The notes beneath the pieces were generated by a model, which was not told the DNA's origin, did not search any database, and saw only the letters and a program-made list of their open reading frames with translations. 64,000 bases of DNA from Actinomadura macra NBRC 14102 (GTDB lineage Bacteria; Actinomycetota; Actinomycetes; Streptosporangiales; Streptosporangiaceae), in the NCBI RefSeq assembly GCF_001552215.1, contig NZ_BCQT01000017.1, positions 124,001-188,000 on the forward strand. Reading direction: 5' to 3'. Below are positions 59,360 to 64,000 of the stretch, in pieces. Within the stretch, counting starts at the first letter, position 1, and every line of letters starts with the position of its first letter. A program made the translations under genes and the position numbers.

Positions 59360-59916
59360 CAGCCGCGGCCGAGGTACTCGCCGGAACGGGTGTCGACCTT
59401 GACCTTCTCGCCGGTGGTGATGAACAGCGGCACCTGGATCTGCGCGCCGGTCTCCAGCGTGGCGGGCTTGCTACCGCCGGTGGAGCGGTCGCCCTGCAGA
59501 CCGGGCTCGGTCTCGGTGATCTGCAGGACGACGGCTGCCGGGAGCTCGACGTACAGGGGGTTCTCCTCGTTGAAGGCGATCACGGCGTTCTGCTCGGGGA
59601 GCAGGTAGTCCGCGGCGGTGCCGACGACGGCCCCGGGGATGTGGGGCTGGTCGTAGGTCTCGGTGTCCATGAAGACGAAGTCATCGCCCTCGCGGTAGAG
59701 GTACTGCATCTCCCGCTTGTCGACGCTGGCCACATCCACCTTGGTGCCGGCGTTGAAGGTCTTGTCGACGACCTTGCCCGACAGCACGTTCTTGAGCTTG
59801 GTGCGGACGAACGCGCCGCCCTTGCCGGGCTTGACGTGCTGGAACTCCTGGACGGTCCACAGCTGGCCGTCGAGGTTCAGCGTCATGCCGTTCTTGAGGT
59901 CGTTCGTCGTCGCCAC
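59359..59916 (-). CDS. efp: Elongation factor P
   Basis: 185 residues, three beta-barrel domains. It relieves ribosome stalling at polyproline. The tip loop is HVKPGKGGAF with Lys32, the position modified in other bacteria; actinobacterial EF-P with a PGKG loop is often unmodified (recalled). KPATLETGAQIQVPLFITTGEKVKVDTRSGEYLGR closes the protein. ATG 59916. Order pepQ-efp-nusB is the conserved actinomycete one. Confidence 0.98.
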   Translation of the reverse strand: MATTNDLKNGMTLNLDGQLWTVQEFQHVKPGKGGAFVRTKLKNVLSGKVVDKTFNAGTKVDVASVDKREMQYLYREGDDFVFMDTETYDQPHIPGAVVGTAADYLLPEQNAVIAFNEENPLYVELPAAVVLQITETEPGLQGDRSTGGSKPATLETGAQIQVPLFITTGEKVKVDTRSGEYLGRG

Positions 59917-59949
59917 TGCGTCATTCTCCCGGTCGCGGTCCCGCGCGCT

Positions 59950-61026
59950 CTACAGAACGAGCAGGTCCCTGGTCGTCGTGGTGAGGAGTTCCGGGCCGCC
60001 CGCGCGGACCACCAGTGTGTCCTCGATACGGACCCCGCCGCGGCCCGCGAGATAGACCCCCGGCTCCGCCGTGATCGGAACCCGATCCATCAGCCTACCG
60101 GTCCTGTCGTACCCCATGAGCGGTGCCTCGTGGATCTCCAGGCCGACACCGTGCCCGAGCCCGTGGGTGAACGCCTCGCCGTGCCCGGCGGCGCTGATGA
60201 TGTCGCGGGCGGCGGCGTCGACCGCCGTGGTCTCGGCGCCCGGGACGGCGGCGTCGACGGCGGCCCGCTGCGCCTCACTGACCAGGGCGTATACGTCCCG
60301 CTGCCACCCCGCCGACTCGCCGATCGCGACGGTGCGGGTCATGTCGGCGTGGTAGCCGCCGTACCGGGCGCCGAAGTCCAGGGTGACGAGGTCGCCCGCC
60401 TGGAGCTCGCGGCCCCCCGGATGGTGGTGCGGGATCGCGCCGTTCGGGCCGGAGGCGACGATGGACTCGAACGCGGGGCCCTCGGCGCCGAGATCGACCA
60501 TCCGCCGTTCCAGGGCGATGGCGACGGCCCGCTCGGTGACCCCGGCGCGGATCTCGGGGAGGAGGTCCTCGAAGGCGCGGCAGGTGATGGCGCACGCCTC
60601 CCGCAGCAGCGCGATCTCCTCCTCGTCCTTGACGAGGCGCAGGTCCTCGACGAGGCGGCCGAGGTCGAGGAGCGCGACGTCGGCCCGCGCCTTCAGCTCC
60701 TCGTGGCGCTCGACCGTGAGGTTGTGGGCCTCGAAGCCGATCCGGGTGAGGCCGATGCTCTCGGCATGCGCGGTCAGCGCGGCGGCGACCTGCCGGTCGA
60801 CGATGACCCGGAGGTCGGGGCAGACCTCGGCGGCCATCCGGGCGTAGCGGCCGTCGGTCGCGAGCACGGCGGGGCCCTCGGCCGGGACGAGCAGCGCCGC
60901 GTTCGAGCTGTCGAGGCCGGTCAGGTAGCGGACGTTGACCAGGCGGGTGACCAGCAGCGCGCCCGCGTCCCGCTCGGCGACGAGCGCGGCCAGCCTGCGG
61001 CGCCGTCCGGTGTGCGACTCACCCAT
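59950..61026 (-). CDS. pepQ: Xaa-Pro aminopeptidase/dipeptidase (M24 family)
   Basis: 358 residues, creatinase N-terminal domain plus pita-bread metallopeptidase. Metal ligands are visible: two Asp in LVTLDFGARYGGYHADMTRTV, His in THGLGHGVGLEIHEAP, and two Glu in ITAEPGVYLAGRGGVRIED. It cleaves X-Pro bonds in peptides. The gene lies 33 bp upstream of efp, probably in one transcript. ATG 61026. Confidence 0.95.
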   Translation of the reverse strand: MGESHTGRRRRLAALVAERDAGALLVTRLVNVRYLTGLDSSNAALLVPAEGPAVLATDGRYARMAAEVCPDLRVIVDRQVAAALTAHAESIGLTRIGFEAHNLTVERHEELKARADVALLDLGRLVEDLRLVKDEEEIALLREACAITCRAFEDLLPEIRAGVTERAVAIALERRMVDLGAEGPAFESIVASGPNGAIPHHHPGGRELQAGDLVTLDFGARYGGYHADMTRTVAIGESAGWQRDVYALVSEAQRAAVDAAVPGAETTAVDAAARDIISAAGHGEAFTHGLGHGVGLEIHEAPLMGYDRTGRLMDRVPITAEPGVYLAGRGGVRIEDTLVVRAGGPELLTTTTRDLLVL

Positions 61027-61087
61027 GACACGACTCTATTACCGCGCGCCCGGCCGGCGTCTCGCCGCGGCGGCCCATCGCCGGGGG

Positions 61088-62134
61088 TCACAGGTCGTCG
61101 GCCATCTCCCTGACCTTCTCGATCAGGGCCAGGCGGCCCTTGTGATCACCGGCGATCGGCGTGACGTTCAGCGTGGTGACGCCGGATTCCTTCATCGCGG
61201 CGAGACGCTCGCGGACGTGCCCCTCGGAACCGATGAGCGACATCTTCTCCAGCAGCTCGTAGGGGACCTTGGCGGCGGCCTCGTCCTTCTTGCCGTCGAG
61301 ATAGAGATCCTGGATCTCCTCGGCCTCCTTCTCCCATCCGTAGCGGCGGCAGAGGTCGTTGTAGAAGTTCTTCCCCCTGGCGCCCATCCCGCCGATGTAG
61401 AGCGCGGCCATCGGGCGGCCGAACTCCAGGAGACCCTGGACGTCGTCGCCGATGGCGAGCGGGGCCTGGCCGACGACGTCCAGCTCTCCGAGGGACGGGT
61501 CACGCCTGGCCCTGCCCGCGGCCAGCGACGCGGCCCACACGTCGGCGGCCCGCTCGGGCAGGTAGAAGATCGGCTCCCAGCCGTTGGCGACCTCGGCGGT
61601 GAGCTCGACGTTCTTCGGGCCGATCGCGGCCACCAGGATGGGGATGTCGGGGCGCACCAGATGATTGATGATCTTCAGTGGCTTGCCGAGGCCGGTGCCC
61701 TCGCCCGCAGGCAGCGGCATCGTGTAGTACCGGCCCTCGTGGCGCAAGATCTCGCGGCCCCACACCTTCCGGCAGATCTCGATGATCTCGCGGGTGCGGC
61801 CGAGGGGAGCGGTGTAGGGCACGCCGTGGAACCCCTCGATGACCTGGGGGCCCGAGGCGCCGATGCCGAGCGTGAACCGCCCGCCGGAGACGTAGTCGAG
61901 GCCGGCGGCGGTCTGCGCCAGCGCGGTCGGTGTCCGCGAGTAGATGTTGAGGATGCCGGAGGCGATCTCCACGCGCTCCGTCTTCGCGGCGATGTAGCCC
62001 ATCTGGCTCACCGCGTCGAAGCTGTACGCCTCGGCGACGTACACGATGTCGAGGCCGGCCTTCTCGAAGTCGGCCAGTTCCTCGACGGCCTCCTTGAAGC
62101 CTTCCGAGTACTTCAGCGCCATCCCGATGCGCAT
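61088..62134 (-). CDS. LLM-class F420-dependent-type oxidoreductase
   Basis: 348-residue luciferase-like protein: RIGMALKYSEGFKEAVEELADFEKAGLDIVYVAEAYSFDAVSQMGYIAAKTERVEIASGILNIYSRTP, LDYVSGGRFTLGIGASGPQVIEGFHGVPY, PILVAAIGPKNVELTAEVANGW. This subgroup resembles mycobacterial and Streptomyces F420-dependent LLM enzymes. ATG 62134 is the conserved start. With the next gene upstream (enoyl-CoA hydratase-like) it forms a probable two-gene unit, inserted between pepQ and aroQ. Confidence 0.88.
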   Translation of the reverse strand: MRIGMALKYSEGFKEAVEELADFEKAGLDIVYVAEAYSFDAVSQMGYIAAKTERVEIASGILNIYSRTPTALAQTAAGLDYVSGGRFTLGIGASGPQVIEGFHGVPYTAPLGRTREIIEICRKVWGREILRHEGRYYTMPLPAGEGTGLGKPLKIINHLVRPDIPILVAAIGPKNVELTAEVANGWEPIFYLPERAADVWAASLAAGRARRDPSLGELDVVGQAPLAIGDDVQGLLEFGRPMAALYIGGMGARGKNFYNDLCRRYGWEKEAEEIQDLYLDGKKDEAAAKVPYELLEKMSLIGSEGHVRERLAAMKESGVTTLNVTPIAGDHKGRLALIEKVREMADDL

Positions 62135-62192
62135 GCCGGCATCCCTTTCCTCAACCGAATCTGATTCAGCCGACCGTAGCCGAGTGGTCCCG

Positions 62193-62873
62193 TCAGGAGA
62201 ACACCGGGCCACGCAGCGCCTCCAGCGCCGCCCGGTACATCTCGCCGCGGATCTTCCCCACGACCGTGCCGTCCTTGCCCGCCATCGACGCGGCCAGCCC
62301 CGTCGCGGCGGGCAGGACGCCGTCCTCGGCCGCGACGTGCTGGACGATCCCCGCGTCCCGCGCCTGCTCGGCGGTGTAGCGGCGGCCGGTGAGCATCGCC
62401 TCGTGCGCGGTCGCCGCGGACAGCCGCGCCTGGATCAGCGCGCCCATGCCCGGCGTGAAGCTCATCCCGAGATCGACCTCGGGCAGGCAGAAGTACCCGC
62501 GGTCCTCGCGCATCACGGCGAAGTCGTGCGCGAGGGCGAGCATCCCGCCGCCCGCGAACGCGTGCCCGTTGACGGCGGCGACCGTGGGCATCGGCAACGA
62601 CAGCAGCCGCGCGTAGAGGCCGTGGACACGGCGCAGGTAGTCCTCGAACCGGTCCTGGTTGGCGCCGAGCCACTCCAGATCGAGCCCGTTGGAGTAGAAC
62701 TTGCCGGTCCCCGTCGTCACCAGGGCGCGTGGCCCCTCGCCCTTCTCCACGGTGTCGAGGGCGCCTTCGACGGCACCGAGGAACTCCGGGCCGAAGCGGT
62801 TCTCGCCCGCGTCGAACCGCAGCACGAACACGTCCTCGGCACGCTGGAGGTCGATCACGAAGGTCTCCTTCAT
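62193..62873 (-). CDS. Enoyl-CoA hydratase/isomerase family protein
   Basis: 226 residues, somewhat short for the crotonase family (about 255-270). Oxyanion-hole segments are KFYSNGLDLEWL and AVNGHAFAGGGMLALAHDFAVM; YFCLPEVDLGMSFTPGMGALIQARL holds a Glu where delta3,delta2-enoyl-CoA isomerases have theirs, so isomerase is more likely than hydratase. The C-terminal helices are shorter than usual. It lies upstream of the LLM gene and divergent from a TetR gene with palindromes between, so is probably its target. Confidence 0.87.
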   Translation of the reverse strand: MKETFVIDLQRAEDVFVLRFDAGENRFGPEFLGAVEGALDTVEKGEGPRALVTTGTGKFYSNGLDLEWLGANQDRFEDYLRRVHGLYARLLSLPMPTVAAVNGHAFAGGGMLALAHDFAVMREDRGYFCLPEVDLGMSFTPGMGALIQARLSAATAHEAMLTGRRYTAEQARDAGIVQHVAAEDGVLPAATGLAASMAGKDGTVVGKIRGEMYRAALEALRGPVFS

Positions 62874-62913
62874 CCGTTTCCGGAACTGACCTTACTAGCT
62901 GGTAACGCTGACT

Positions 62914-62959
62914 ATGACGGATGTCATGGTCAACCGAAGAACCATATGATGAATGTCAT
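62914..62959. promoter_or_regulatory. Two TetR-type palindromes
   Basis: ATGAC-GGAT-GTCAT (62914-62927) and ATGAT-GAAT-GTCAT (62946-62959), centres 32 bp apart, lie between the divergent enoyl-CoA hydratase-like and TetR starts. Confidence 0.65.
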
Positions 62960-62968
62960 AATCAAGGC

Positions 62969-63544
62969 ATGGGGACCGACAGCCGGGAACGCATGGTGCG
63001 CAGCGCCGTCTACCTCTTCCGCGAGCGCGGGTACAGCGGCACAGGGTTCCGCGACGTCATCGCGCACAGTGGCGCGCCGCGCGGCTCGATCTACCACCAC
63101 TTCCCCGACGGCAAGGCACAGCTCGCCGAGGAGGCCGTCCGCTACGCCGGGGAGTTCCTCAACGCCGGCATCCTCGCCGCCACCGAGGGCGGCGACGCGG
63201 CGTCCGCGGTGGACGCGTTCGTCGGCTGGTGGCGGCAGGTACTGATCAAGAGCGGGTTCCGGGCGGGCTGCCCCATCGTCGCGGTCACCGTCGAGTCGAA
63301 CGACGACGCCCCGCAACTCGCCGCCGCCGCTGCCGCCGCGTTCGACCGCTGGCAGGACACCCTGGCCACCGGCCTCGGCAACGCCGGCGTCCCCGACGAC
63401 CGCGCGGCCCGGCTGGCCCGGCTGATCGTCGCCGCCGTCGAGGGCGCCACCATCCTCTGCCGCGCCCACCGCGACGTCGCCCCCCTGGACGACGTGGTCA
63501 AGGAGCTGAAGTTCTACTGCGCCGACCTCGGCGTCGGGCGTTGA
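62969..63544 (+). CDS. TetR family regulator (LmrA/YxaF-like)
   Basis: 191 residues. N-terminal HTH: SRERMVRSAVYLFRERGYSGTGFRDVIAHSGAPRGSIYHHFPDGKAQLAEEAVRYAG. The C-terminal domain with GFRAGCPIVAVTVES is typical of the YxaF/LmrA-like TetR branch. ATG 62969 is chosen from the domain start; the upstream in-frame start lies inside the operator region. The last residues (DLGVGR) come from copy B of the dispersed repeat, as in the DUF6882-like gene. Confidence 0.9.
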   Translation: MGTDSRERMVRSAVYLFRERGYSGTGFRDVIAHSGAPRGSIYHHFPDGKAQLAEEAVRYAGEFLNAGILAATEGGDAASAVDAFVGWWRQVLIKSGFRAGCPIVAVTVESNDDAPQLAAAAAAAFDRWQDTLATGLGNAGVPDDRAARLARLIVAAVEGATILCRAHRDVAPLDDVVKELKFYCADLGVGR

Positions 63545-63662
63545 ACGCCCTCCTTCAACGGGCGTCGCGGCAACCGCTGCATCGCTTCCGGCTCGCCCCA
63601 GAGGGCTCGCTTCGCGATCAGTTCCTCGCAAGCTCGGAACTGGCGTCGCACGCGATCGCGGC
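63530..63662 (+). repeat. Dispersed repeat, copy B
   Basis: 133-nt element colinear with 14532-14665. It supplies the TetR gene's last four codons and stop, in the same frame as copy A. Confidence 0.85.
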
Positions 63663-63682
63663 CTGTAGGTCGACGCCAGTTC
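63637..63682. terminator. Hairpin between convergent TetR and aroQ genes
   Basis: 12-bp perfect arms: GAACTGGCGTCG (63637-63648) pairs with CGACGCCAGTTC (63671-63682), with a 22-nt loop. Its 5' arm lies within repeat copy B. Possible bidirectional terminator. Confidence 0.5.
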
Positions 63683-63705
63683 GGGCGAGAACCACGCCGG
63701 ATTGC

Positions 63706-64000
63706 TCAGGTGAGTTCGTTCTTGGACACCAGGTCTGCGATGGCTTGGAGGGCCAGGACGTAGGAGGTCATGCCGAAGCCGGCGATGGTGCCGGTGGCCA
63801 CGCCCGCGACCACGGAGGTGTGCCGGAACTCCTCGCGCGCCGCCGGGTTGGAGATGTGCACCTCGATGAGCGGCGCGGTGCGCTGGGCGAGGGCGTCGCG
63901 CAGCGCGTAGGAGTAGTGGGTGAACGCGGCGGGATTGACCACCATCGGGAGCCGCTCGTCGGCGGCCTCGTGGACCCAGCGGATCATCTCCGCCTCGTCG
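63706..64000 (-). CDS. aroQ: Type II 3-dehydroquinate dehydratase, 5' part beyond window
   Basis: 97 C-terminal codons are visible. Type II dehydroquinase signatures: VVNPAAFTHYSYALRDAL, IEVHISNPAAREEFRHTSVVAGVATGTIAGFG. It dehydrates 3-dehydroquinate in the shikimate pathway, which feeds the chorismate used by the mutase at 20.5 kb. The start lies past base 64000. In other actinomycetes aroQ sits directly upstream of pepQ; here four features separate them. Confidence 0.95.
   Translation of the reverse strand, partial: DEAEMIRWVHEAADERLPMVVNPAAFTHYSYALRDALAQRTAPLIEVHISNPAAREEFRHTSVVAGVATGTIAGFGMTSYVLALQAIADLVSKNELT

Overview
The window is a stretch of chromosome from a high-GC Gram-positive actinomycete. 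Wobble positions are almost always G or C, GTG starts and 4-nt GTGA/ATGA gene overlaps are common, and the gene content includes F420-type LLM oxidoreductases, SepF, DivIVA, a meso-DAP-type MurE and an ileS T-box. Gene order (his operon, LON-domain gene, ybaK, dnaE, lspA/rluD/dksA-like/ileS, divIVA-to-mraZ, dinB, nusB, efp, pepQ, aroQ) follows the conserved core of Streptomyces and Streptosporangiales. Having murC inside the division cluster, unlike Streptomyces, points to a Streptosporangiales/Thermomonosporaceae-like host (inference). No rRNA, tRNA, IS, phage or CRISPR was seen.

Layout: 1-5.5 kb holds small accessory genes: lipoproteins, an FAD monooxygenase with a divergent TetR regulator, a nucleoside phosphorylase-like protein, a winged-helix protein and a membrane protein. 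5.6-10.9 kb is the his operon hisD-hisC-hisB-(small membrane protein)-hisH-priA-hisF on the minus strand. 11-15.7 kb holds PhzF, a LON-domain protein, a YbaK deacylase, a membrane protein that overlaps ybaK tail to tail, a DUF6882-like protein and an LLM oxidoreductase. 15.6-19.2 kb is dnaE. 19.4-22.1 kb holds an AraC regulator, a chorismate mutase behind a leader peptide and terminator, and AzlCD. 22.1-28.1 kb holds rluD, lspA, a TraR/DksA-type zinc-finger protein and ileS behind a T-box. 28.2-30.4 kb has two membrane or surface-related proteins.

30.5-50.7 kb is the whole division and cell-wall (dcw) cluster on the minus strand, read mraZ-rsmH-ftsL-ftsI-murE-murF-mraY-murD-ftsW-murG-murC-ftsQ-ftsZ-pgeF-yggS-sepF-yggT-divIVA. 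Its promoter carries four 10-bp-spaced MraZ-type boxes. Divergent from it is a MoxR/DUF58/transglutaminase operon (51.2-56 kb). 56.2-64 kb holds a DUF3040 protein, dinB, a methyltransferase, nusB, efp, pepQ, then an inserted block (LLM oxidoreductase, enoyl-CoA hydratase-like protein, TetR), then the 3' part of aroQ.

The most interesting non-coding signals are: (i) a promoter, a leaderless 21-codon ORF and a 12-bp terminator hairpin ahead of chorismate mutase; (ii) a ~134-bp dispersed repeat in two copies 49 kb apart, each supplying the same last codons and stop of an unrelated gene; (iii) MraZ boxes on both sides of the mra promoter region; (iv) the ileS T-box with a possible Shine-Dalgarno sequestrator; and (v) paired operator-like palindromes at both TetR genes.
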